NCBI GenBank assembly: GCA_022579005.1
Contig: MU401466.1
Location: forward strand, 124,001 to 188,000
From: Poronia punctata
Lineage: Eukaryota; Ascomycota; Sordariomycetes; Xylariales; Xylariaceae
Direction: 5' to 3'
DNA length: 64,000 nucleotides
The position numbers and the translations under genes were made by a program. Shown piece by piece: positions 9,996-23,930 of this stretch. The number at the start of each line of letters is the position of its first letter. The first letter of the stretch is position 1. Under the pieces are notes generated by a model. It worked only from the letters and a program-made list of their open reading frames with translations. It did no database searches and was not told the origin of the DNA.

Positions 9996-12900
9996 ATGTC
10001 TGACAAACCCAGGCAATCCTCAGGCGGGAAAGGATTCTTCTCGCGAAGCAAGCATAGGAGCGAGAAGCGGCGTACTGGTAGCGAGGAGGGTCGATTTCTA
10101 GCGCCAGACTATGAACCATCGTCGCGATCCTCACGGCATACACGTGAATCCTCTGTTGCCTCTGACCGACCCAGCACTCCCGAGAGTGGCGTGAATAACT
10201 CTGCAGGTGTAATAACTGCCATCTCTTATGGCAACGCACACAGCGACCAGGGCCCGGTTTCGGTCGACTACCTTCCTCGAACCGACCAGGTGCCCGTACG
10301 GCGTGAACCCCTACCTCACCAGTTGAATAAAAGCACATCCGACTTCCATCAGTATCCTTCAGTTGATGGCAACGGGTTTGCTGTCCCCGCTGGCTCTCAA
10401 TTCTCAGGTTCGCGTGGGCATCCCGGCGCCTCAAATGTCACCATGGCATCAACCGGCCGGCAAGCCCAATATCAGCAATGGGGGTCACAGCCTGCTGGCC
10501 AAGCTCCTAGGAGCTCAGGCAACAGCGCTCCCGGCTTTACCGAAAGGTGGGATTCCTTACCTAACTGGGGACAGCCAGGCTTCGGCAGGAGTTCACGGCA
10601 GAGTGATCAATCCAGCACTTTCTCAGGTAATGGCCAACCTTCAGACTCCGCCAGCGCCAAACGCTCATCCAGAATAGCGCTTCCTAGTGCGACTTCGCAG
10701 AGTTCGGTATCATCCGGCAGAGACTCTCACCGTCTGACCAAATTTCCGGGCTCGCCGGCTCAACAACTGCCCGCTGGCCCAGAGGGCTTTTCTTTAACGC
10801 GACCTGACGACGATCGAGTGACGGAACAAATGTTTTACGAGCTCATGCAAAAACGTGGTTGGCACAACTTGCCCGAGCAGGCGCGACGGCAAATGCAGGC
10901 ATACCCGCCTACCAAGAAGTGGACACTGATTTATCAAGACCGGTTGACCGAATGGCAGGGTGAACAAAAGCGGCGTCTGACAGCACGTCCTGGCCAATAT
11001 TCCAACTTTGATATCACTACGAATTCCGACCAGGAAGATTCCCCCGAGTGGTACGTCAGGAAAGTGATGGATAATAGTCTGGACTCGAAAGGCCTCGGTA
11101 GTCTCGAGGTGAATTTGAGGACACAGCAAATTGGTTGGGTGAAACGCTTCATCGAATGCCAAGGGCAGGTGGCTCTCACCAACGTTCTGCTTAAGATCAA
11201 CCGGAAGACTGCCGTAGGCCCGGCTGCGCCTATAGACGCCAAATCAAGCGACAAGAACCTGGATAAAGAGTACGATATTATAAAGTGTCTGAAGGCCTTA
11301 CTGAACAACAAGTACGGCGCCGATGATGCGCTCGCCCACCAACAGGTCGTGGTGGCCCTTGCTACATCTCTCATCTCACCGAGGCTCACGACACGAAAAC
11401 TTGTCAGCGACGTCTTGACCTTTCTCTGCCATTGGGAAGACGGCAATGGCCATCTCAAGGTCATCCAAGCCATGGACTACGTCAAGGCGCAGCAAAATGA
11501 AAATGGCAGATTTGACTCCTGGATGCGCCTCGTCGAAGTCACCGTGGATGGCCGAGGAAAGATGGGCAGCCTTGTCGGCGCCAGCGACGAGGTCCGAACT
11601 GGCGGCATCGGGATGGAAAACCTCCTTATGGAGTACGCCGTGGCAACGCTCATCCTAGTGAACATGATCATCGACGCACCAGAAGGAGACCTCACGCTCC
11701 GGATGCATATCAGGGCCCAGTTTGGCGCCTGTGGTATCAAGCGAATCCTCACCAAGATGGAAGGGTTCCAATACGACCTAATAGATAAGCAGATCGAGCG
11801 GTTTCGTACCAACGAAGCTATCGACTATGAAGACATGCTGGAGCGGGAAAATAGTAGTATGAAGGATAGCATTGAAGGGGAGATCAAGGACCTGAACGAT
11901 CCCGCGCAGATTGTCGATGCTATCCAACAGCGACTGCAAGGCACCAAAACTCAGGACTACTTCGTTTCTGCCCTTCAACATCTGCTTCTCATCCGCGAGA
12001 ATGATGGAGAGGAAAGATTGCGCTTGTTCCAACTGGTAGACGCAATGCTCAGTTATGTCGCCATGGATCGGCGTCTGCCGAATCTGGACCTCAAGCAGAG
12101 TCTTAACTTCACCGTCCAAAACCTTCTGGATAAGCTGCACACGGATTCGGAAGCTCGGCAAGCCCTCGATGAGGCTCTCGAGGCGCGTCAGATCGCAGAG
12201 GCCGCCATGGCCGAGCGAGATGAGATGAAAGCTAGGATTGAACTAGGTGCCGACGGGTTAGTAGCCAAATTACAGAGACAGTTAGAGGAGCAGTCGCGAT
12301 TCATCGACGCGCAAAAGCGGCAGGCCGATGGGCTGAAAGCCGAAATTGAGAACATCCAAACAATCCGCGCCAAAGAAGCTCAACGTTACGAACTAGAAAC
12401 ACGGGAACTCTACTTGATGTTGAGAGATGCGCAAGATATAGCTGCATCACAGGCAGCGAAGGGCACCGCCGCCAGCAAGCTGAGCGACGATGACCCATCC
12501 CAAATGCAAGGTATCCTCGACCGCGAACGACTTATGGATCGACTAGCCATGCAGCTAGAAAGGCAAAAGACGCAATATAAACTTGAAGGTCGGGTGTGGG
12601 GTGATGCCGTCGGGCCTTCGGACAGGCTACGCGCTCTTCGGGAGGAGATGGATGGATTCGACGCGCCTTATCCTGATGCTCCGGAAGGGGCCGGCCTCCC
12701 TCCACCCGGAATAGCAGGCGGCGTCCTTGGATCGGTCAGACGAAACACCAAGATCCCGAGGAAACCTGTTGCTATGCTGGATACCGGGGCTACCGAGGAT
12801 GAGCCGATCGAGGAAGATGTAGGCGAAGACGGGACTATCTACGAGAAACCTAGGGTAGTTGAAATTAGGCGGCCTGTTATGGACCCTAAGCAAGCAAGCA

Positions 12901-15272
12901 ACCTCATGAACGAGATTCGGGCAAAGGGGAAGAAGGACGAGTTTAGCGATTCGGAAGGCGAAGGGGCAACTACTGGCCCTTCACATCCGAGCCTCGAGCC
13001 TGAGTCGCCTATTACTCCGAGCGATAATGAAACACCGAAAATCCAAATCGACGATACGACCTCAGCTGCCCTATCGCCACCCTCTCCTATTTCGGACTCC
13101 TTACCAGGAGGCGCACCACCCCCACCCCCACCGCCTCCGCCTCCGCCTCCGCCCTTACCCGGAAAGTTGCCCGGTGCGGCTCCGCCTCCGCCACCTCCGC
13201 CACCACCTCCTCCCATGCCCGGAATGCTCACTGGGGCTCCTCCTCCGCCTCCGCCGCCGCCGCCACCTCCTATGCCGGGTGGGATGGGAGGCATGCCGCC
13301 ACCGCCGCCGCCGCCGCCCATGCCAGGCAATATATCCGGTCATTTCTTGTCAGCTCAGAGCAATTTTGCAGGTACAGCTACGGGTATTGGACTTCCCGTC
13401 GTCAGACCCAAGAAGAAGCTAAAAGCGTTCCATTGGGAAAAGGTGGATGCTCCAGAAACCAGCCATTGGGCAGCTCACGCGCCGTCAGCCGAAGCAAGAG
13501 AAGAGAAATATATCGAACTCAGCAAGAAAGGAATTTTGGACGAAGTGGAGAAGCTATTTATGGCCAAGGAGATCAAGAAACTCGGTGTTGGAACCTCTAA
13601 GAAGGACGACAAGAAGCAAATCATTTCCTCGGATCTTCGCAAAGCTTTTGGTAAGCACCGATATTCTCTATTCCGGACAATGAAACTTGCGTGGTTAACC
13701 TGAGTGGCAGAAATTGCTTTTGCCAAATTCTCCCAGCATTCGGTCGAGAAGATTGCTCAAATGATCATACACTGCGACAAAGACGTACTGGACAATCCGG
13801 TTGTTTTGGATTTCTTGGCAAAGGACGACCTTTGCAACATCCCCGACAACACGTCGAAATTAATGGCTCCCTATAGTAAGGATTGGACAGGCCCACGGGC
13901 GAATCAAGAAGCACGGGAGCAGGATCCAAGTGAGCTCACGAGGGAGGACCAAATCTACCTCTATACCGCTTTCGAATTGCACCACTATTGGAAGAGTCGC
14001 ATGCGGGCATTGGCTCTTACCAGGACTTTCGAAATCGACTACGACGAGATCTCTCAAAAGATGCACCAGGTTGTGGCCGTGTCGGAATCCCTGCGCGATT
14101 CGGTCTCCCTGATGAACGTCCTCGGTCTCATTCTAGATATCGGAAACTATATGAACGATGCCAACAAACAGGCGCGCGGCTTCAAGCTCAGTTCCCTTGC
14201 CCGGCTGGGCATGGTCAAGGACGATAAGAATCAGTCCTCCCTTGCAGATCTCGTGGAGCGTATCGTCCGAAACCAGTACCCAGAGTGGGAAGGATTCGTC
14301 GTCGACATTCAAGATGTCATGACAGTTCAGAAGGTCAACATCGAGCAACTTCAGGCGGATGCGAAAAGGTACATTGACAATATCCGAAACGTCCAGATGT
14401 CTCTGGACAGCGGAAACCTCAGCGACCCTAAGAAGTTCCACCCGCAAGACCGTGTGGCTCAGATCGTGCAGCGGTGTATGAGAGAAGCCCGCCGTAAGGC
14501 CGAACAGATGGAGCTATACCTCGAAGAAATGATGCGGACCTACAAGGACATCATGGTCTTCTATGGTGAAGATCCGACGGACGATAATGCTCGCCGCGAG
14601 TTCTTCGCAAAGCTCGCATTGTTCTTACAAGAGTGGAAGAGGAGTCGGGAGAAGAACGTGCAATACGAGGAAACAAGGCGGAAGAACGAAGCTAGCATGA
14701 AACGCAAGCATCCGCAACTCAAGATGGCTACCAGTTCAGAAGGCGGGCCGTCCTCACCGGCATCGGCAGGCGCCATGGATTCCCTTCTCGAGAAGCTCCG
14801 GGCGGCAGCGCCCCAGGCACGAGATCAACGTGAGCGAAGGAAACGACTTCGGCTCAAGGAGAGGCATCAAGTGCGCATCGCTTCCGGCCAGCAGATACCC
14901 GATCTCAACGAGATTCCCCAGGCAGAAGCTGGACTTCGTACCGAGGGCACTACGATACCGGTAGAGTCGGAAGCCAACGCGGGCAGCCCTGGTGTCCTAT
15001 CGCCGAGAACGGCACCATCAGAAGGTAGCGAAGACGGCGTGGCTCAGAGAGCGGCCATGCTACTGCAAGACATGAGGAGCGGAGAGGGCAATGACGACGG
15101 CGACGGGGAGCAGAAGGAAAGCCTGAGGAGGTCAGCAGCAGAAGAAAGGAGAGCAAGGCGAAGGAGATTAAAAGGAGCGTCAGCGGCAAGTTCTAGTTCA
15201 GCCGAAGGAGAGGACGGCACCAAGACAGCAGCAGTAGCCCAGGACATTCCACCTACGGTACCTGAAGAGTAA
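9996..15272 (+). CDS. sepA: Diaphanous-related formin, SEPA/Bni1 type
   Basis: Formins nucleate and elongate unbranched actin at hyphal tips and septa under Rho-GTPase control. Two exons: 9996-13650 and 13711-15272, with a 60-nt intron (GTAAGC...GGCAG) inside the FH2 domain. The joined protein is 1,738 aa, usual for this family. Order: a Ser/Gln-rich N-terminus, a GBD/FH3 region (about residues 270-640), a coiled coil (about 700-830), an FH1 block of long proline runs (about 1036-1111), FH2 from KLKAFHWEK (about 1138) to about 1540 containing the GNYMNDANKQARGFKL signature, and a DAD-like autoinhibitory motif (MDSLLEKLR followed by a basic run, about 1573-1605). The tail is rich in Glu/Arg/Ser. 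The intact domain set suggests a functional, Rho-regulated formin. Confidence 0.96.
13651..13710 (+). other. Formin intron
   Basis: 60-nt GT-AG intron. It contains an in-frame stop, so splicing is needed to read through from the first half of FH2 (ending DLRKAF) into EIAFAKFSQ. Confidence 0.9.
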
Positions 15273-15457
15273 AGGCGATATGGAATGAAGAATCGAATAT
15301 TCTGCAAAAAACATTATGTGCAAAGTCGTGTTTTAGATTTCTGCCGCCCTGGTCTTCGATACCTTCCTCACTCTTACCCGATCATCTACAAAGTTATATA
15401 CGATATAATGTTTAGAACAAAGCCAACCAACCTAGTCTAGAGCGAGCGAAATGGACT

Positions 15458-15488
<31 letters not shown>

Positions 15489-15591
15489 GGGCAAAAAAAA
15501 AAAAGGGGGGGGTTTTGGAATAAAGTTTTTGGGTTTTTGTTTTAAGTAAAAAAAAAAAAAGTAATTGGTTTTTGGGTTAACNNNNNNNNNN

Positions 15592-15640
<49 letters not shown>

Positions 15641-16536
15641 CCCCCGAAAGCATGAAACGACTGGGTTGGTCAAGAACTTGTTAGGAGTTGAGTTTAGCTT
15701 CGAAGAGAAACCAGAAGACTTTTTTTGGGGTAACTAACTGGCTACCTACCTAAGTAAAGTATGTTGACACGAGGTGTTCCCTGACACGTAGAATCGGTAG
15801 CTGTGGCGTAAGACTAGACTAGGTATTCGTATTGGAAATATTTAAGGTTTGGTTGGAAGAGTTGACTGGATACAGATATATCCATGTAGACTCGGCACTT
15901 ATATATATATTAGATGTTGTCAGTTTTGAAGAGAGTACTTCGACTCTCGAGTGTATGGCATATTTCCATCGGTCTATCAATAAGGTATTTAGGTCGAGGG
16001 GAAGGGACCTAACCAGCGTTTTATATATATTTTCGGGTACAAGGCTGCTGTTTCTTTATAACAAAACATATTTCACCCTCGTTTAATCGTACTTGGCAGA
16101 GCATGGCATGGCGTGGCATGCAGCTTGGCTCGTCCCAGCTACCTCCTTTAACCTACTCGTACGTAATATGATAGGTATGCATCTCGATAATCCCTGTTCT
16201 GCTTGTCAGCAAGGACTAGGTAGGTTTAACCTCGTCCTTAACGATGCAGGTAGGTAGATGGACTGTCTAGGACTAGACTCTTGCAACAGGGATATCATCC
16301 AGCATAAAAGGTAGATGGGTTTTTTTTGGTTTGGTTTTTCCTTTTCTTGTTCATATGTGATGCGTGCGCTATGAAAGAGGCGTTGATCATGTAATGCATG
16401 CGGTATTCTAGGAGGCTGGGAAAATAGGGAACAAAAAGGAAAGAAAAGAGAGAAGGAAAAGCCACCAGATGCCAGAAAAACCTCTATCTATAGACAGGTA
16501 TTAATACATCACACATTATTTGTCCCGCTGCGCCAA
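15273..16536. other. Intergenic tract with an assembly gap
   Basis: 3' flanks of the formin and of the succinyl-CoA ligase gene (convergent). It includes the gap described separately and a TACTCGTA octamer at 16154-16161. A frame at 15832-16086 is AT-rich and unsupported. Confidence 0.7.
15457..15645. other. Scaffold gap (10 N) in low-quality homopolymer sequence
   Basis: Ten N at 15582-15591. The left side has an 11-T run, a 24-G run (15468-15491), then almost C-free A/G/T sequence with poly-A. The right side has a 48-C run (15592-15639). This looks like the poor consensus ends of two contigs. The true distance and sequence are unknown, and frames here have no meaning. Confidence 0.9.
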
Positions 16537-17802
<1,266 letters not shown>

Positions 17803-18738
17803 CTTGGGATGATCCGAGTCAGGTAGTTGCGCAGGAGATAAGCACACTATGTGAGCTAGAAGAAGCTCTACCGTTGCAAGTTATGTGACTCGGTGCAACA
17901 GACAGCGAGACCAGAAAATATACTTAGGCGGGGGGGGGCCGAGGCCGAAGAGTATGGGAGATAAAAAGGTCACGGGAGAGAGTGATTTTACAGATTGAAG
18001 CTTCTCGGGTCTACAGTGATTTGATAATTTCCAACTGGCCTGTATTGTTTGATGTTCACCTACTATTGACAGGTTAGGGGCCCCGGTAAAACCAGCCAAG
18101 TACAGTACAGCTGTTCGCACCAACAGATTTGACATCTGACTTGGAGCTTCCCGATACTACTTACCATCACCAATGAGGCAAGAACCCACTTTAATACGTC
18201 AAGTTCTGACACTAAGGTTTTTGGCCGAGAAGTAAACCGAGGCGGAAGCAGCTGTTGACAGCAGGCATTTTCAAAGTACAGCTGGTCAGTGCGGGCTGAG
18301 GTAGGTACGAAAGGCTCAGGGCCCCAGCCGTGCACGCGTATGCCCTTTGGGCGCCTAAATTTTGGGGGAGGTAGGTAAAGTATGTAGGTACCAACCAGCT
18401 CGCCTTCTCTCAGGTATCTTTGCAGTGATTCTTTGTGTAAAGGTACTTCAATCCGTTCGAGCTGAGCTTGATTTGTGTACCTACGGTACCTGCCTCCTAA
18501 CCTACTTTACATACTCGTACCTAGTACCCTGTTTCCAAGCATTCTCCCAGCTCGTTATCCTCGATATCCATCTTCCATCACCATCTGAAAACCTCCCGTC
18601 GTTTGTCATCTGTGTACGTCGTCTTGACACAGGTTAATTTAACGACAAGCTCCGTATTCTGTCTGCGACGGCTCATAGACTCTAAAACTTCCATTTCGCC
18701 TCGACCTTGCGAAACGCCTCGCAACACTTCAGCCCAAG
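17803..18738. other. Divergent promoter region of LSC1 and RPT2
   Basis: Head-to-head spacer. It contains a G run at about 17930, several GGTAGGTA/TACCTACC-type steps and one TACTCGTA octamer at 18512-18519. No coding sequence is seen. Confidence 0.6.
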
Positions 18739-20332
18739 ATGGTGAGCATCTTCCTCTTGTACCATCGCCATCGACCTGCCGCTGTTGCTAATCCTCAAAT
18801 TAGGGTCAAAACCAGTCTGGAATGGGTGGCCCCGGCCAGGATGGACGGGACGACAAGGATAAGAAGGTAGGTGCAACTTAGTAGCCTTGATATTAAGTGT
18901 AAACTATGCCTCCATCTCAACATCATCCTAATATATCGTCTGCCCGACAGAAGGAGAAGCCCAAGTACGAACCACCCCCACGGCCAACCACCCGCATTGG
19001 ACGTAAGAAGAGAAAGGCTGCCGGCACATCCGCTGCCGCGAAACTTCCTGCTGTCTACCCGACAAGCCGGTGCAAACTCCGTCTACTTCGAATGCAACGC
19101 ATCCACGATCACCTATTACTCGAGGAAGAATATGTCGAGAATCAGGAGCGCCTGCGGAAAGCCAAGGCGGCAAAGGATAACACGGGTCCGGCGCCAGATA
19201 TCGAAGCTGGCGATCGAATGGCCGATGAAAGAGGACGAGTTGACGATATGCGCGGCAGCCCCATGGGTGTCGGTACCCTTGAGGAGATGATTGATGACGA
19301 CCACGCCATCGTTTCTAGCACGACTGGGCCTGAATATTACGTCAGCATCATGAGTTTCGTCGACAAGGACTTGCTGGAGCCCGGCGCGTCGGTACTTCTG
19401 CACCACAAGAGCGTCGCTATTGTCGGCGTTCTCACGGATGATACGGATCCTGCTGTCAACGTAATGAAACTCGACAAGGCGCCTACTGAGTCCTATGCCG
19501 ATATTGGAGGCTTGGAGGCACAGATCCAAGAAGTGCGAGAATCCGTCGAGCTGCCCCTGCTGCATCCTGAACTCTACGAAGAAATGGGCATCAAACCACC
19601 CAAGGGTGTTATCCTTTACGGTGCCCCGGGAACTGGAAAAACATTACTGGCCAAGGCCGTCGCCAACCAAACGTCGGCCACTTTCCTGCGTATTGTTGGC
19701 AGCGAGTTGATTCAGAAATACTTGGGTGATGGACCTCGTCTGGTTCGCCAGCTCTTCCAGGTACACAATTGCTCCCCCCCTTTCACTTGCGACCAAACAA
19801 CTAGCTAACAAGGCATCTCGTACAGGTCGCGGCCGAAAATGCGCCATCCATTGTTTTTATAGACGAGATCGATGCTATCGGTACAAAACGATATGACTCG
19901 ACATCGGGCGGAGAGCGCGAAGTTCAGCGAACCATGTTGGAACTTCTCAATCAGCTAGATGGTTTCGACGATCGAGGCGATGTCAAAGTCATTATGGCTA
20001 CCAACAAGATCGAGACGCTAGATCCAGCACTTATCCGACCGGGCCGTATCGACCGCAAAATCCTCTTCGAGAACCCCGACCAGAATACGAAGCGCAAGAT
20101 TTTCAATCTCCATACGAGCAAGATGAGCTTAAACGAGGATGTGGAGCTAGACGAGTTTATCAGTCAGAAGGATGACTTGTCTGGTGCTGATATCAAGGCC
20201 ATCTGTTCTGAGGCAGGTCTAATGGCGCTGCGCGAGCGTCGTATGCGGGTGCAGATGGCCGACTTCCGCGCCGCACGAGAGAGGGTACTACGTACGAAGC
20301 AGGAGGGAGAGCCCGAGGGACTATACTTGTAA
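18739..20332 (+). CDS. RPT2: 26S proteasome regulatory ATPase Rpt2
   Basis: AAA+ subunit of the 19S base that unfolds substrates and opens the 20S gate. Four exons: 18739-18741 (the ATG only), 18804-18866, 18951-19760 and 19826-20332; joined 1,383 nt, 460 aa. The first intron follows the start codon directly (ATG then GTGAGC; acceptor ATTAG then GGTCAA), giving the N-terminus [20 protein letters not shown]. Gly2 is the N-myristoylation site known for Rpt2. Walker A is GAPGTGKT (near residue 246) and Walker [10 protein letters not shown] (near 302). SRH-type arginines lie in [11 protein letters not shown]. The C-terminus LYL is the HbYX motif that docks into the 20S ring. All these features separate it from the other Rpt subunits. 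Confidence 0.95.
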
Positions 20333-21355
20333 AGACGAGGTATAAAGTGGATGAGGACCTGCTTGCGTGGAGAGGGGGGCTAGCATGGGCAGGTATAGCG
20401 ATTTATGGCATGGCCAACGGATGGTGTATGATATTTTACGACCCCAGCGTATCACTTAGAATGCCGTAACCTGCGACAAACCAACTAGTACAGCAGTCGT
20501 ATATATCGCAATACCCTGGCTTTCGTATGTGCGCCGTCTAGAAACAGTTTGCTGTGTTTTACCTGGTCTTGTTGCGAATGCCCTATTCATCAACGTTGTC
20601 GTTTTACCTCGTATTCAACAACAGGATCACTACTGCGGAGAATTGAGAAAGCTATTACATCTAGGGTCATACTCTACAATGTTTTCATCTACAACAATTG
20701 GAACAAGAGTGATATGGATGTCTACCTAGGTTGGGTATGGCACACAAGCACATGCATACTTTCATATGTACGCACGTATGCACTGGTTTGAAAGGTGCCC
20801 ACTACATATACCTATGTGCATTTGCAGCAATTGGTGGCCATGACATCAGGTCGCATTCATATGCCCCTCCTCTCAACCTACGTAATAGGGTATTGGCGTT
20901 CTGCAAGACTTCTGGTTACATGTAGATAGAAGATGAACGCAAGATAATGAACAAAAGGTTGTGTTGGACTTGGATATTTTGAAGTCGTTTTTGGATCAAA
21001 AGAAATGTATTGCCCAGCAAGATAAATCTGTCTCGCCTTGATTGTACCCCTCTATATTGGTCGTCCAACTGTAGTGGATGGTTCCTGCCCGTTATTGATC
21101 AATAGACAGCAACTCAGCCACCGTCGGCTACGTGTATTTGGATAATAACTTGGCTTATAAGGTCTTTACCTTGCGCCTTCCTCGCACGAAGAACAATTCC
21201 TACCTTAGGTCCCCTTACCTTTTGCATGTAGCTATTATATCTATCGTTACTACTCTTACCTCAATTGAAACAAACTAATACCTCCTATAAACCTCGACAT
21301 AGCTCTACCTGCTACTAACTCCACACAGAAATACAGTCTAAGAATCTCAACAGAC
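20333..21355. other. Intergenic: RPT2 3' flank and promoter of the Ysc84 gene
   Basis: No gene is supported; open frames at 20.5-20.9 kb are short and AT-rich. The last 200 bp before the ATG at 21356 are rich in CTAC/CTTAC and pyrimidines, like a fungal promoter/leader. Confidence 0.6.
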
Positions 21356-21674
21356 ATGACCACCTATCCTGACCGCACTGATCCGTCTGGTCATAATGGA
21401 AGAGATTATAGTCGGCCCGCTGAGCTCCCCAATTCAGAGCCAGCCGAGCTAGCTGGCGACGAAGGTGTTCCCACGCCGCATCCCCTACAGGCGCACCCTG
21501 TCGGCGCATCGGGTCCATATAGCAATCCACCACAAACCGGAGGTCAACAAGAGTACATCCAGTCACCTATGTCGACGACACAAGAGCAGAGCGGGCGGAC
21601 CGGGGCACATGATTATTTCCCACCGCCACCACCAGGGCCTCCGCCATCAGGTGGCCATATACATTACCAGGATC

Positions 21675-21750
<76 letters not shown>

Positions 21751-23336
21751 GCAACCGTACTACCCGCCACCTCCAGGGGGGCCACCCGCTACCGACTCTG
21801 AAAAACATGATCAGCAGCAGTATTATCCGCCTCCACCACCAGGCCCGCCGCCGAATCAGTCCGGGGTAGATGCTTATGTTGATAGTCACGAGGCACACGC
21901 TCCACCTGGTTACCCGTCGGAACCACCGCCGAGCTATTCAGACGAGTTCGGCCTGGCTCCCGAGTTTGTGCCGGATCAGAAACAGTCCGTCCCCGCTCCG
22001 CCCGGCCCGCCCGGCCCGCCCGCTTTACCGCCGAGGCCACTTTCGTCTTCCGGAGCAGCAGCAACATCAGCAGCAACATCAGCAGCAACATCAGCAGCAA
22101 CATCAGCAGCAACAGCAACAGCAGCGGGATCAGGAGTCGGATCGCAACCACAGTTCCTACCACCTCCAGGCTCAGGGGTTGCGTCGTCTGTGCCGTCTGT
22201 GCCGTCAGAATCGTCACACAATAGCAAGCAGTCCGGCGGCTTCAGCCAGAAGCTTTATCAATGGGGTGTCAAGGCCAGTGGCCCCATCAATAAGCTCACG
22301 AACAAGCTAGGCTCTGAGGCCTTTTGGCCAACCACCATGGACAAAGAATGCGACAAGGCGGCGCGCATCCTCAAGAGTTTTTGCAGTAAGTCTTTACTTC
22401 CCGCCCCCCACAGTAGAACCCCGCCCCCGCAGAAGTAACTGACCGCCCTATCACCCCTCTACAGAAGACGGGTTCTACTCTAGTAATTCCCAGCAACCCA
22501 GGCGTTCGCCGTCGCCAGGCGACCCACAATCACCGGGGCCGCGCGGCGAATCCAAAGTATTGGTCAAGATTCCAACGTCGGCGATTGCTAATGCAAAAGG
22601 GCTCGCCATTTTCACCACGTTCCGTACGGGCATGCATATCTCAGGGGCCGGCGGCTCGGGAGTTGTTGTGGCACGCTTACCGGACGGCTCGTGGTCGCCG
22701 CCTGCTGGCTTCCTTGTGCACACTCTCGGCGCTGGGTTCATGATCGGTCTCGACATATACGACTGCGTGTGTGTACTGAACACCCAAGCCGCCGTGGACG
22801 CATTTGCACGACGAGCCCGCGTCTCTCTAGGCGGCGAGCTCGCTGTTGTCGCTGGTCCGGTCGGCGCCGGCGGTGGCTTGGAGACAGCTCTAGGAGGTGG
22901 GCGGTCGCCGTCACCCAGCGGCAAGGGGAAGGGATCTACCACTGTCGGTGCCGCTGCCCCTACCGCTGGTAGCAGCGGTCAAAATAAACCCGTCTGGAGT
23001 TATATGAAGTCGCGCGGCTTCTACGCAGGCTTGCAGGCGGACGGAACGGTCATTGTTCCACGACAGGATGCCAACGCGGCTTTCTACGGCGAGCGCGATA
23101 TTAGCGTTGAGAGGATCCTCAAGGGACAGGTCAGATCCGACAATCACGGTCAGAGTCAGGGCGCAAAGGAACTAGTTATGTGGCCCGAGGGCGGCATGCA
23201 ACTTGCCGAGGTCTTGAAGGCGGCTGAAGGAAAGAGGGCTGATGCCGGAGTTATGAACCAGTTGGGCGGACAGCCCACGCCCGGAGATCTCGCTGCTCCT
23301 ACCTCGCCGTCTGCTGGGGTCCCTCCTGCTAGATAA
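21356..23336 (+). CDS. Ysc84/SH3YL1-domain actin-binding protein with a polyQ and Pro-rich N-terminus
   Basis: Two exons: 21356-22385 and 22465-23336, with a 79-nt GT-AG intron; joined 1,902 nt, 633 aa. The C-terminal half (about residues 345-567) is a Ysc84 (DUF500) domain, with KVLVKIPTSAIANAKGLAIF, GMHISGAGGSGVVVAR and SRGFYAGLQADGTVIVPR. In yeast and animals this domain binds actin filaments and phosphoinositides at endocytic patches. It is interrupted by a Gly/Ser-rich insertion after ETALGGG. The N-terminal half is low complexity: 27 consecutive Gln (21674-21754), PPPPPGPPP blocks and a tandem ATSA repeat (about 22060-22120). Unlike yeast Ysc84 there is no SH3 domain, so partners may bind its proline runs instead. 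Confidence 0.88.
21674..21754 (+). repeat. CAA trinucleotide repeat coding polyglutamine
   Basis: 25 CAA codons followed by CAG and CAA, uninterrupted, within the Ysc84-domain gene. Such pure runs usually vary in length between strains. Confidence 0.95.
22060..22120 (+). repeat. 12-nt coding tandem repeat (ATSA units)
   Basis: Four to five near-identical copies of a GCAGCAACATCA unit in frame, giving a repeated Ala-Thr-Ser-Ala tract in the Ysc84-domain protein. Confidence 0.85.
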
Positions 23337-23930
23337 ATGGATGTCTTGGTGGGTAAAGTACTGATTTCTATGTCGCAATTTGGGTCCGAGTAGTAGTTAT
23401 TAGTTTGGATGGGTGATACGGAAGGGAGGGAGAGTTAGGGAGATGATTGGCATGAGTAGGCGAGATGCGATACCTACAGGAAAGCACCTGGAAATGACTT
23501 GCTTCTATAGTTTTATTAACGAGTATGAGATATGATTAGTTTACAATCATGTGTCTTATCTGGGACTAGAAGAGCAATAATTTCAAACATGTGAATCTTT
23601 GTATGGCATCAGCCGAGAGTACCTAGTCTCGACATTAAGACATAAGTATTTTTCCCTAACATTTTAGACTGACCTAGGGTATCTTTTTCTCAAGTCAGCC
23701 TTCACTGCAACACAAGTGCAGAGATAAGGTTGGAAAGGGGGACAGGATGAGTATGTAAGTTCTACTCGTAAATACCGAGAGTATTCAAGCGCTGCATCAT
23801 AAACAAGGACAAGACATGCCTTTTAAACATCTTATGTTCTGTATCCTAATATGCTACATGTTTGCCTTCATAGATTTCACTGCCAGACTAGATTCAGCAC
23901 TGATATGCTTCTCGTCCTCACATCAAATAC
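23337..23930. other. Convergent intergenic region
   Basis: 3' flanks of the Ysc84 gene (plus) and the 5'-nucleotidase (minus). One TACTCGTA octamer at 23763-23770. Nothing else is seen. Confidence 0.7.

Noticed and set aside
12839..13343. Gly-rich and Arg-rich frames opposite the formin FH1 region
   Set aside because: They are antisense shadows of the proline codon runs (CCN read as GGN).
15432..15653. Open frame across the N gap
   Set aside because: Made of homopolymer and N sequence; an artefact.
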